A stretch of 18,732 nt of DNA. It comes from Candidatus Cloacimonadota bacterium. Lineage in GTDB: Bacteria; Muiribacteriota; UBA6191; JACPRK01. How positions within the stretch are numbered: the first letter of the stretch is position 1; each line of letters begins with the position of its first letter. Position numbers and translations under genes: made by a program. The stretch spans positions 1 through 18,732 of the forward strand of contig JAJFLN010000692.1 of the NCBI GenBank assembly GCA_021772705.1. The letters are read 5' to 3'. Shown in pieces: positions 1-6,831 of this stretch. The notes beneath the pieces were generated by a model, which searched no databases, was not told the origin of the DNA, and saw nothing but the letters and a program-made list of their open reading frames with translations.

Positions 1-27
1 CGGGAAAACTCGGCCATTCAGTCGTCC

Positions 28-43
28 TGGATGCGGGCATCCA
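28..43. repeat. 16-bp palindrome in repeat copy 1
   Basis: Seven-base arms TGGATGC and GCATCCA flank a 2-base GG centre. The same palindrome recurs at 88-103 in the second unit. The tiny centre suits a dimeric-protein site better than a stable RNA hairpin, and no T-run follows on either strand to suggest an intrinsic terminator. Confidence 0.75.
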
Positions 44-87
44 TAGTAGGACGAACGGATCGGGAAAACTCGGCCATTCAGTCGTCC

Positions 88-103
88 TGGATGCGGGCAT
101 CCA
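88..103. repeat. 16-bp palindrome in repeat copy 2
   Basis: This is the same perfect inverted repeat as at 28-43, placed 60 bp away in the second tandem unit. The two differences between the units fall outside it. Confidence 0.75.
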
Positions 104-159
104 TAGTAGGGCGAACGGTTACGTGAGGGGAGCTCGGATTCCCTACACCAGCTCTGGGA

Positions 160-1005
160 TCACTCTGTCGCGTCGTTGGGCGTGCTGTCGATCAAGACCG
201 TCCGGCCATTGAGGGCTTGTACGGGCCGGTTGTTCTCACCCACGATGTGGTGGATGGCTGCTATCTGTCCCTTGGAGACCTTGCAGGCCTTGGTCATGAC
301 GATCCAGGTCACGCCCTCGGCGCAAGGCGGGGACGTGAGGGAGCCCTGGTAACGGTAGTACCTGCCCTTGGATCCGAAGAACTCCAGGGGTGAAACGGTC
401 ACGATCGTGCTGCTGTATCGATCGCCGGTGTTCCTGGGAAGATGGTCGGTGATCTTCTGAAACGTCACGTTCTCGTCTCCCTCCTCGAAGAGGACGCCCA
501 AGGCCGCCAGTTTGCCCGACTCCGACTTGTGAACCAGATGCATGGCCATGGGGAAGCTCTTCGAGGCCACCTGATGCTCGCTTGGCGTGCGGAAGTGGAA
601 CTGCTTGAGTTCGTACTTCTCGCCGCCGATCTTCAGCCAGCTGCCGGGGGCGTAGTTGACCTGAACCGTGTGACCGTTGTTCACGAAGTCCAATGGTGTT
701 GGCGAGTAGGACAGCTCCAGGGGAGGCAGGTCCTCATCCAGGGGCACCGTGATATCGATGGGTGACTGACTCGTGCCCGCGCCACACTTCACGAAGTCAT
801 CGTTCAGGAGCCCCCACTTACTGGGTCCCTTCTCGCCGGAGTAGGTCCATGCAGCGTGAGCAGCATGGGATTCCGCCGGGATCGCGTCATGGGCGGCGGC
901 AGCTGGATCGGCTGCTTCAGGAGCCGAGTCGGAAGGGTCCTCCGCCAGTGCCGGAGACGCAATGAGAAGCAACGCTACGAGGGTCATTACGGCGAATCGA
1001 GACAT
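160..1005 (-). CDS. Alpha-carbonic anhydrase-like protein lacking one zinc-ligand His
   Basis: This is a secreted alpha-class carbonic anhydrase homologue. The start is ATG at 1005, 5 bp after a GGAGG ribosome site; an in-frame TTG at 1041 that overlaps the upstream stop is less likely. The 281-aa product has a signal peptide (about 1-21), an Ala/His-rich linker and a full CA fold: QSPIDI, NNGHTV (proton-shuttle His equivalent), YRYQGSLTSPPC (gatekeeper Thr) and NNRPVQ. Cys74 and Cys228 could form the usual disulfide. Classical enzymes bind zinc through three His, two of them in FHFH. Here the motif is FHFR, so the second ligand is Arg139 (codon 589-591). The second-shell Glu of EMHLVH is Ala154, while His137 and His156 remain. 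CO2 hydration is therefore doubtful, and a ligand-binding or structural role is possible. It lies 32 bp after the solute-binding protein gene and is probably cotranscribed with it. Confidence 0.93.
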   Translation of the reverse strand: MSRFAVMTLVALLLIASPALAEDPSDSAPEAADPAAAAHDAIPAESHAAHAAWTYSGEKGPSKWGLLNDDFVKCGAGTSQSPIDITVPLDEDLPPLELSYSPTPLDFVNNGHTVQVNYAPGSWLKIGGEKYELKQFHFRTPSEHQVASKSFPMAMHLVHKSESGKLAALGVLFEEGDENVTFQKITDHLPRNTGDRYSSTIVTVSPLEFFGSKGRYYRYQGSLTSPPCAEGVTWIVMTKACKVSKGQIAAIHHIVGENNRPVQALNGRTVLIDSTPNDATE

Positions 1006-1010
1006 CACAA

Positions 1011-1015
1011 CCTCC
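1011..1015 (-). promoter_or_regulatory. Ribosome binding site GGAGG
   Basis: GGAGG on the minus strand sits 5 bases before the ATG at 1005. It fixes the start of the carbonic-anhydrase-like gene and places the signal peptide at the true N-terminus. Confidence 0.8.
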
Positions 1016-1037
1016 GAGGAGAGGGAAGATCCGAGGG

Positions 1038-2120
1038 TCAACGGATCAGCAGTTTCTTGATCAGTTTGGCAGAAGAATCGATAGCATCCGATGCCCGAGT
1101 CAGGTCATAGCTCATCATCCTGAGAGGGGGGCGCCCCATCATCCAGGCAGGGGGCTCCAGCCCGGGCCTGAGGGGAATCTGACCCGAATGGCTGCGTGCG
1201 AGTTCCTGCTCCACTTCGGCGCTGAGAAGATAGGCCCCCAGACGGCGTGCTGCTTCGCGATGCGGAGCGTTGAGGATCACGCCCACGGTGTTCGGGAACA
1301 GGACCGCACCGGTTTGATCCTCCCCCTGATCTGGGATGACTATCTTGACGGGCCGTCCGGCACGGATGGCTCCGAGAGCGTCGTCGGTATCGGTCAACCC
1401 CATGGAGGCCGAGCCGTCGGATACGGCATCACGGACGGCTGAGTTACTGGCCACCACCTGCACTTCATTGGCAACCATGGCCTCCAGGAAGCCTCGGAAC
1501 CGGGCTGTCCCCATCTGACTCTTCAGGATGGCCATGTGTGTCGAGGTGCTCCCAAAGAGGGGGTTGGCCATTGCGGCCTTTCCCTTCCACCGAGGATGGG
1601 CCAGATCGAGGACCGATGTGGGAGCCTTTTCCTCCTTCACCAGATCCGTGTTGTAGATCAGTACGCGCATCCGGGCGGCGAAACCGTACCAGCGTCTGCC
1701 CGGATCCTTGAAGCCGGCCGGAAAGTACTTTCCTTCCGGGTTCTCCCATGTGGCGAGGATGCCCTTCTTCTGCAAGAGCAGCATCCGGGCAGGCTCGTTG
1801 TTCCAGAAGACGTCACAAATCGGATTGGAGGACTCGGCCATCAGGCGATTGAAGAGGCCGACGGTCTTGTTCGCTTCCGTGTCGTAGACCGGCTTGATAC
1901 GGATACCCGTACGGCTCTGGAACGTGGCGAGGATGGGTTCGGCGAACGGGCGATCGTGGGTGACATAGCAGACCACTTCGGGCTGACTCGGGACAAACTC
2001 ATTCCGATCCCTGGGGGGCGCGGGTTTGATTGTCGGCGGAGGGGGGTCCAGGAAGAACATCAGAGCACCTGCAAGAGCCAGGACTCCCAGGAGCGTCTTG
2101 AATGTGCTCGATCCCCTCAC
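1038..2120 (-). CDS. ABC-type iron(III)-like extracellular solute-binding protein
   Basis: This 360-aa protein belongs to solute-binding family 1, the Fe(III)/polyamine-like group. Evidence is the run of motifs FAEPILATFQSRTGI, DVFWNNEPARM, RWYGFAARMRVLIYNTDLV, ANPLFGSTSTH, GLTDTDDA, PDQGEDQTGAVLFPNTVG and the family-typical C-terminal YLLSAEVEQELA. A hydrophobic segment (residues 9-24) is followed by a Pro-rich linker (25-36) with no lipobox Cys. The protein is either held in the inner membrane by this anchor or released by signal peptidase. The start is GTG at 2120. No strong Shine-Dalgarno is seen, and a CTG at 2138 is an in-frame alternative. No permease or ATPase gene is in the window. 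The ligand is inferred from the family only; iron-binding tyrosines were not mapped. Confidence 0.9.
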   Translation of the reverse strand: MRGSSTFKTLLGVLALAGALMFFLDPPPPTIKPAPPRDRNEFVPSQPEVVCYVTHDRPFAEPILATFQSRTGIRIKPVYDTEANKTVGLFNRLMAESSNPICDVFWNNEPARMLLLQKKGILATWENPEGKYFPAGFKDPGRRWYGFAARMRVLIYNTDLVKEEKAPTSVLDLAHPRWKGKAAMANPLFGSTSTHMAILKSQMGTARFRGFLEAMVANEVQVVASNSAVRDAVSDGSASMGLTDTDDALGAIRAGRPVKIVIPDQGEDQTGAVLFPNTVGVILNAPHREAARRLGAYLLSAEVEQELARSHSGQIPLRPGLEPPAWMMGRPPLRMMSYDLTRASDAIDSSAKLIKKLLIR

Positions 2121-2207
2121 GCATGAGGAACTTAACAGACCTCATACTGCCCGTTGTAGTGTTTCCAGCCTATTCGCGCACGATTGAGCGGAAGAGTCGA
2201 GGAATTG
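2121..2207. other. 87-bp intergenic gap
   Basis: This gap separates the cohesin-protein stop from the solute-binding-protein start. I see no convincing promoter, terminator hairpin with T-run or small gene here. The two downstream genes may therefore be read through from the large upstream cluster, or be served by a promoter I cannot recognise. Confidence 0.5.
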
Positions 2208-4493
2208 TCAGGGCGACAGGGCGCTCGGAAGGTTGATTGGCTGATCCTCACGGGCGGGAACCAGGTAGCCTCGACCCAGGCGAACAGGTCGAACTGATGC
2301 GCCGAGTCCGCGGACAAAGGTCCTGGCCCGGTTCCTCTCTCCTCCCGTGCCGGGGATGTACTCGACGGCGAAGTTGCCTCCCGAGAGGGTGAGCAAGTCA
2401 CCGAGGCTGAAGCTCGACGGAGATCCGAAGGGGAACGCAATGGCGTTGATTCCCTTCTCGAGTTGCACCGTTCGAGCCGATGCGGGCCAGGGGCGACCGG
2501 AGAAGGAGAAGGTCTTGGCGGAAGGGACGCCGACCAGGTAGCCTCGATTGCCCTCGATTCCCCAGGCCGTCAGGCCCGAGACGTTGCCGAGGAACAGCTG
2601 GAATCGCCCATCGGTGGCCCGGGCGGCCCAGCTGCCGCCGGAGTCTCGAAGGAGATCCGATACGGTATAGGGGGAGGCTGTCGTGCCGGGATCCGCAGGC
2701 AGCGCCACCAGGTTGATACCTGTCGTGACACTGACGCTGGTCAGGGAACTGAAGACGAAGTTCTGTCCTCGGAAGCGAGAGGCGATGTCAGCCACGGCCA
2801 GAGTGACACCGGCAGGGGTGAGCACCCTGGGGATGCCTGAGGGATCGACCATCTCCACGGTGATGGAGTCTCCCGGCCCGGCCACGGGCTGGTCGAGACT
2901 GGCGAGGATGGCCTCGTAGGAGCCGTTGCCGCCCTGAACGCGACCGCTGCCGGAGATGCCTCTCGCCGGGTTGAAGAGCACGATCTGAGAGCCGTCGCCA
3001 GCTGGGCCACCCCGATCCGAGAAGATCCGTCCAGCCAGGCGGAACTGAAGCGGCAGCGTGGGGGGCGGCTCGACTCTCAGGAGTCTGGTGGCCGTGCCCG
3101 TCCGGCTCTGGGAGTCCGTGGCAGTGAGGGTGATGACGTGGTCCCCTGGCGTGGCCAGCACCGCTGAGACCGGGCTTCCTGTTCCGAGACTACCCTCCAG
3201 CTGGGAGGAGAAGGCCAGGCTGCTGGACCCCAGCCGGGTGCCGGTGGAATCGAAGGCCTCTCCTCGGAATCGAAGGGTCTCGCCCGCCACGGTACTGGAC
3301 CCCTCGAGGGGCTCCAGTATCCGGGCCAGAATGCCCAGAGACACGTTGTCGACTGTGAATCCCGTGGTGGAGCCAGCGGCTCCGGAGGCTCCACCGCCAG
3401 CAGCACGGGGGGTGAAGCGGAGGATGACACCGGTCTGCCTGGCGGAGGTGATATCGCCGGCGCTGTTCCAGAGGAACCGATGTGGCGATCCGTCGGGGGC
3501 GGCGGTCAGGCCGGTCAGCGCCTCACCGCCTGTGGCGGCGGTGGCGACCGAGAAACTGCTGCCGTTGTCGGTGGAGAACTCGACTGTCACGTCAGCGGAG
3601 TCTCCTTCCGCATCGAGGAGGGCATAGGCGATGGAGGCGACGCCTTGGATGTCATCCGCCGGGGTGGTGGCCACGGCCCGGGGGGGATTGTTGGTGGCCG
3701 CCGCGAGGTTGACCGTGACAGCCTGTTGGGCTGTGGTCGTCCCGTCTGCCACGACGAGCTGGAATGCCAGGGTGCCGGTGGAGTCCTGGTTGAAGAAGAC
3801 CGCCGGTGCCGACGTACTCGACAGGGCAACCGCCGTACCGCTGGTCTGGGACCAGGTGTAGGTGAGAGGGTCCCCATCGGGGTCGGAGCTCTCTGCTGCG
3901 TCGAGGATGACCCGCCCCGGTCTGGCGTCGATGGTGGAGGCTGTGACGATGGCAGGAGGGCTGTTGACCGTGGAGGTGACCACAGTGACGGTGCCGGCGG
4001 ATGTGGCGGCCGGAATGGGGGCGACGGCGCTGGAGTCGACCAGGACGACCCGGTCCAGTCGCACATCCGTCGGACCCAGCCCGAGGGCGCGGAAACCGAC
4101 AGTGAAGAGAGTGCGGGCTCCGGCGGAGGAGGCTCCGGCGGCCGGGCCAAGACGGGCGAGACCGATCACGAGCCGGCCCGTCTTGCCGTCCTCCAAGGCC
4201 TCGGCCCGGATGGTGGAGGTCGTGCCTCCCGTGTTCAGAAAGGACCCTTCCCCGATGGAGGGCTGGATTCCGTTGGAGATGTCGTCGTCGGCGTCTTTCA
4301 AGGTGAGGCGGCGCGGGTCATAGACGATGTCCAGGCTGCCGCCGTAGAGGTTGGCGGTACTGGACATGGTGAGACGAAGCTGGAAGTCGGTCTCGCTCTT
4401 GACCGTGGGCGAGCTGAGAGCCACCTGGGTGGACGCTGTCAGGGGGGCTGCTGTCAGGATGAATAAACAGATTGAGACCAGAATGGGGGCCAC
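2208..4493 (-). CDS. Secreted cohesin-domain protein with Ig-like modules and duplicated C-terminal domain
   Basis: The 761-aa product starts at GTG 4493, where GAGG lies 8 bases upstream. A GTG at 4502 overlapping the previous stop is the alternative. Domains: signal peptide (1-21); cohesin-like domain (about 22-172), with LYGGSLDIVYDPRRL, a glycine-rich turn, TLFTVGFRALG and a closing GTVTV strand; PKD/REJ-type domain (177-263, SSDPDGDPLTYTW); a beta-sandwich with STDNGSSFS (269-387); an Ig-like domain (389-475); a further beta domain (482-579); and two copies of an about 80-residue module (585-665, 674-757) sharing GIN-x-xAxP, DLL-xx-SGG and RGYLV. Cohesins bind dockerins, and a dockerin is encoded by the first gene of the same cluster. 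The likely role is an extracellular docking or scaffold protein. No enzymatic residues were recognised. Confidence 0.85.
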   Translation of the reverse strand: MAPILVSICLFILTAAPLTASTQVALSSPTVKSETDFQLRLTMSSTANLYGGSLDIVYDPRRLTLKDADDDISNGIQPSIGEGSFLNTGGTTSTIRAEALEDGKTGRLVIGLARLGPAAGASSAGARTLFTVGFRALGLGPTDVRLDRVVLVDSSAVAPIPAATSAGTVTVVTSTVNSPPAIVTASTIDARPGRVILDAAESSDPDGDPLTYTWSQTSGTAVALSSTSAPAVFFNQDSTGTLAFQLVVADGTTTAQQAVTVNLAAATNNPPRAVATTPADDIQGVASIAYALLDAEGDSADVTVEFSTDNGSSFSVATAATGGEALTGLTAAPDGSPHRFLWNSAGDITSARQTGVILRFTPRAAGGGASGAAGSTTGFTVDNVSLGILARILEPLEGSSTVAGETLRFRGEAFDSTGTRLGSSSLAFSSQLEGSLGTGSPVSAVLATPGDHVITLTATDSQSRTGTATRLLRVEPPPTLPLQFRLAGRIFSDRGGPAGDGSQIVLFNPARGISGSGRVQGGNGSYEAILASLDQPVAGPGDSITVEMVDPSGIPRVLTPAGVTLAVADIASRFRGQNFVFSSLTSVSVTTGINLVALPADPGTTASPYTVSDLLRDSGGSWAARATDGRFQLFLGNVSGLTAWGIEGNRGYLVGVPSAKTFSFSGRPWPASARTVQLEKGINAIAFPFGSPSSFSLGDLLTLSGGNFAVEYIPGTGGERNRARTFVRGLGASVRPVRLGRGYLVPAREDQPINLPSALSP
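3987..4430 (-). other. Cohesin-like domain (coding segment)
   Basis: This is the first domain after the signal peptide of the 761-aa protein. It shows the cohesin order of strands: an opening V-x-L-SSPTVKSETDFQLRL, then the diagnostic LYGGSLDIVYDPRRLTL, later TLFTVGFRALGLGPTDVRL, and a final GTVTV. Length is about 150 residues, as usual for the family. Confidence 0.8.
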
Positions 4494-4498
4494 GGAGA

Positions 4499-5656
4499 TC
4501 ACCTCTCGACTCGGAATGGGGAGGACTGGGTGGCTACCCGGTCACTGAGGCTGGCGACGGTCACGGAGAGGGTGTGGTCTCCTGTGTCCAGACCGTCGAT
4601 GGGGAATTCGAGAGTATATGGCGTGTAGGCCTGCTCTTCCTCGAAGACTCTCTGATTGTCCACGTAGACGATGATCTCGAACCGATCCCGGAGCATCTCG
4701 GGGGCCGTGGATTCCGACAGAGCGACCCGTACCGTGGCACTTCGATTCAGGACAGGTATCCCTTCCTTTACAGCCAGAGGTTCCACGAACTGGGTGGTGA
4801 ACGTGGGGCGCGCCGCCAGGGCCTCGCCATCCAGGGCATGAGCGTTCCTGGGGGACTTGGACAGGAGCATTGCCTTTTGGAGCTTGGATCGCCGTGATAC
4901 GTCCCCGGTGGCGGCCTTCGCTGGCGCCAGGCCGGTTGATTTTCGAGCCGGTCCCTGAAGGATGACCGACGAATCGGGCAGGGAATAGGCCTGAATGATC
5001 AGGGAGAAGTCTCCATTGCCGGCCACATCGATGAGACCTGTCTCGTCCTTGCCGTCCCAGGGGATCTCGTGTTCACCAGCCGGAAACGGGCTCCATTCGG
5101 CGAGAGTCTTGAGCAAAGGCCCCCCGTGAATCCCGGTTCGAATCCGGACCCGGGCAGCACGGGAAAGGGAGAAGCGGACGACCCGGCTGGCCGGTACGTA
5201 CCGGTAGTCCATGGGGGCCAGATCGACGGGCTCTCCCCCGGAGTGGAAGGCCGGGTCCAGCTCCCAGGTCTTACCCGAGGTTCCCTCCAGTCTGACGACG
5301 GGATAGTAGGCCTGTCCCGTGCCAGCCTTCCCGGACTCGTCGGTGTCACCGCTCCAGCTGACTGAGTGAATCCCGGCTTTCACGTTCATCCCGTTCATGA
5401 GCGTCCGGACCCTGCGATGTGCAAGATCATAGAGGATCAGGTGGCCCTTGCCGGCCTCGGGGAAGTGAATCGAGAAGATCACGGTTCCACCGGAAGAATC
5501 GATGGTGTTTCGGTCCCTGTCTACCTGGAGCCCCTGTGCCGCCGGGGCCGATCCAGGCAGAGTCATGAGAACCCATGCCGCCAGCGCGAGGGCGATCCAG
5601 CCCGGGCTTGCGCCGCCGGTCTGCTTCGGTCGGAAATGTCTGGCCGTGAGGTTCAT
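4499..5656 (-). CDS. Secreted protein with two FlgD-like Ig domains
   Basis: This 385-aa protein has a signal peptide (about 1-40, with positive residues, a hydrophobic core and an APAA cleavage region). Two FlgD-type Ig repeats follow. The first is at about 44-128 (LILYDLAHRRVRTLMNG, then AGIHSVSWSGDTDESGK). The second is at about 148-232 (VRFSLSRAARVRIRTG, then AGEHEIPWDGKDETG). After a basic linker (about 238-270), a C-terminal Ig-like domain covers about 290-385. The same repeat type occurs three times at the C-terminus of the 2068-aa protein, so the two may form one structure. It is not a flagellar FlgD, because it lacks that protein's N-terminal region and any flagellar neighbours. The ATG start has no clear ribosome site. 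It begins 14 bp after the upstream stop and ends overlapping the next gene's alternative GTG. Confidence 0.82.
   Translation of the reverse strand: MNLTARHFRPKQTGGASPGWIALALAAWVLMTLPGSAPAAQGLQVDRDRNTIDSSGGTVIFSIHFPEAGKGHLILYDLAHRRVRTLMNGMNVKAGIHSVSWSGDTDESGKAGTGQAYYPVVRLEGTSGKTWELDPAFHSGGEPVDLAPMDYRYVPASRVVRFSLSRAARVRIRTGIHGGPLLKTLAEWSPFPAGEHEIPWDGKDETGLIDVAGNGDFSLIIQAYSLPDSSVILQGPARKSTGLAPAKAATGDVSRRSKLQKAMLLSKSPRNAHALDGEALAARPTFTTQFVEPLAVKEGIPVLNRSATVRVALSESTAPEMLRDRFEIIVYVDNQRVFEEEQAYTPYTLEFPIDGLDTGDHTLSVTVASLSDRVATQSSPFRVER
4502..4505 (-). promoter_or_regulatory. Ribosome binding site inside upstream gene end
   Basis: GAGG is followed by TGATCTCC and then GTG at 4493. It lies in the last codons of the preceding FlgD-like gene, which implies translational coupling, and it favours the GTG at 4493 over the one at 4502. 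Confidence 0.55.
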
Positions 5657-5670
5657 TGACGTCGCGCTGC

Positions 5671-6201
5671 TCAGTTACCCGAGAGCACTTCCTCCTCTGT
5701 CGATGGATCGAGGGCCGCGTTGCGCCCGGACCTCAGGAACCAGGTCGGCTGGGTTTCCGCTTCCGCGGCCAGCTTCTCCGCCGCCGCCACCACCTTGCTC
5801 GAGGTGCCCGCCGGAGCTGACGTGACTGTATCGCCACCCTGCAAGTCGACTTCCAGAATCCACATTCTTCTCGGCCCCCAGCGGTTCTGGATGACCTTGA
5901 CCGTCTTCACCTTGCCGGAGGTGGAATCGATTCCGGGCCGGGGCGGAGGATACACGAAGTTGACCTGGCCGTTGCCCACGGCGATCTCGACGAACTCGGC
6001 GTAGGAGACCTTCAGCATGAACGCGCTGGCCGCCAGGGTGAGAATCAACGCCATGCCGCAGAGCTTCATCATCCCGATGCCTGCCGCGTCCTCCCGTGTC
6101 CGGAGCTTCCAGATCGGCAAGGCCACCAGGCCGTTGATGACCAGGCACATCACCAGAACGGCGATAGCATCTGTACTGCGGGTCAGTGTGAAAGTCTGCA
6201 T
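5671..6201 (-). CDS. Two-TM membrane protein with possible bacterial PH-like domain
   Basis: The family of this 176-aa protein was not recognised with certainty. Two hydrophobic helices (about 10-32 and 43-66) are joined by a short charged loop (KLRTREDAAG). A soluble beta-rich stretch (about 67-145) follows, with alternating strands and a closing Ala/Glu helix (VVAAAEKLAAEAE), a pattern like bacterial PH domains fused to two TM helices. The tail is acidic. The gene starts 9 bp after the RHS gene stop and is almost surely cotranscribed with it. That is the position of an immunity gene in RHS toxin loci, so a membrane immunity or anchoring role is plausible but unproven. The ribosome site is weak. 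Confidence 0.7.
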   Translation of the reverse strand: MQTFTLTRSTDAIAVLVMCLVINGLVALPIWKLRTREDAAGIGMMKLCGMALILTLAASAFMLKVSYAEFVEIAVGNGQVNFVYPPPRPGIDSTSGKVKTVKVIQNRWGPRRMWILEVDLQGGDTVTSAPAGTSSKVVAAAEKLAAEAETQPTWFLRSGRNAALDPSTEEEVLSGN

Positions 6202-6210
6202 TCCCAGGAC

Positions 6211-6831
6211 CTAGCTGTTCTTCTTGCCCCGTTTATTGTCTGGATTCTTGTCTCCCGGTTTCGGGTCATCCTGGGTGGGCTGCTCTCCGGCCTTGCCGCC
6301 CCTCGGATCGTCGCCGAGCAACTTCTTGATGCCCTCACCCGTGACGGCTCCGATGGTGTCGCCAGCAACCTGCTCAACAGCTTCGCCGACCACCTTCTTG
6401 CCCGTGGCTGTCAGGATCTCCTCACCGGTCTCCTTGATGATCTTCACCTGTACCTCGACGGCGGTCTCCAGGATCTCCTTACCCACGACCTTGCCGGCAC
6501 CGGCTGCGACGACCTTGCCAGCACCGCCGCCGATTCCTCCGGTCACACCGCCAATGAGAGCCGACTTCACCACGTCCGTACCTAGCGGTTTGCCGTCGAT
6601 GGCATTCTGGGTCACCTGTCCTGCGGCGCCTCCGATGGCCCCGGCCGCCGCGGCCACGGCGATGGCTGCCGTACCGCCGGTGACGACGATCAGGTCGGCT
6701 GCCGCGCCGGCGATGGCACCACTGACGGCACCCCCAGCGGCACCGGACAGGACGCTCTCACCCTTGATGGCAGCCGAGACACCGCCGATGACGGCGCCCG
6801 TGACGGTTCCAATCAGGGTTCCCAGGAAGTC
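6211..6831 (-). other. RHS C-terminal glycine-zipper extension
   Basis: These are residues 1362-1567 of the RHS protein, after the conserved DPTG. The first half holds runs of small residues and repeated GxxxG/AxxxG patterns (GTLIGTVTGAVIGG, AAGGAVSGAIAGAA, ALIGGVTGGIGGGAG), which suit membrane-inserting helices. A Lys/Glu-rich helix and a hydrophilic basic end follow. In RHS proteins this is the variable region that often carries the effector. Confidence 0.7.

Larger units (their letters stand above)
1..120. repeat. Two tandem copies of a 60-bp unit
   Basis: Bases 1-60 and 61-120 are direct copies that differ at only two positions (51/111 A to G, 59/119 A to T). The first copy begins exactly at the window edge, so further copies may lie to the left. 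Each unit contains a 16-bp palindrome (TGGATGC-GG-GCATCCA) and ends in a GGNCGAACGG-type sequence. The array lies 40 bp past the stop codon of the carbonic-anhydrase-like gene. No coding frame is apparent. It may be an intergenic repeat or a protein-binding array. Confidence 0.95.

Noticed and set aside
1..120. CRISPR array
   Set aside because: There are only two head-to-tail 60-bp units, with no unique spacers and no cas genes.
1006..1041. TTG at 1041 as start of the CA-like protein
   Set aside because: The ATG at 1005 has a GGAGG site at good spacing and begins directly with a signal peptide.
2132..2440. Minus-strand 102-codon frame across the cohesin gene end
   Set aside because: It overlaps the well-supported cohesin protein in another frame and shows low-complexity composition.
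3480..4466. Plus-strand open frame (328 codons) opposite the cohesin protein
   Set aside because: Its very Gly/Arg-rich product looks like an antisense shadow, and the minus strand encodes coherent cohesin and Ig domains.
4499..5656. Flagellar hook-capping protein FlgD
   Set aside because: Only the Ig-like repeat type is shared. The protein has a signal peptide and duplicated repeats, and no flagellar genes are nearby.
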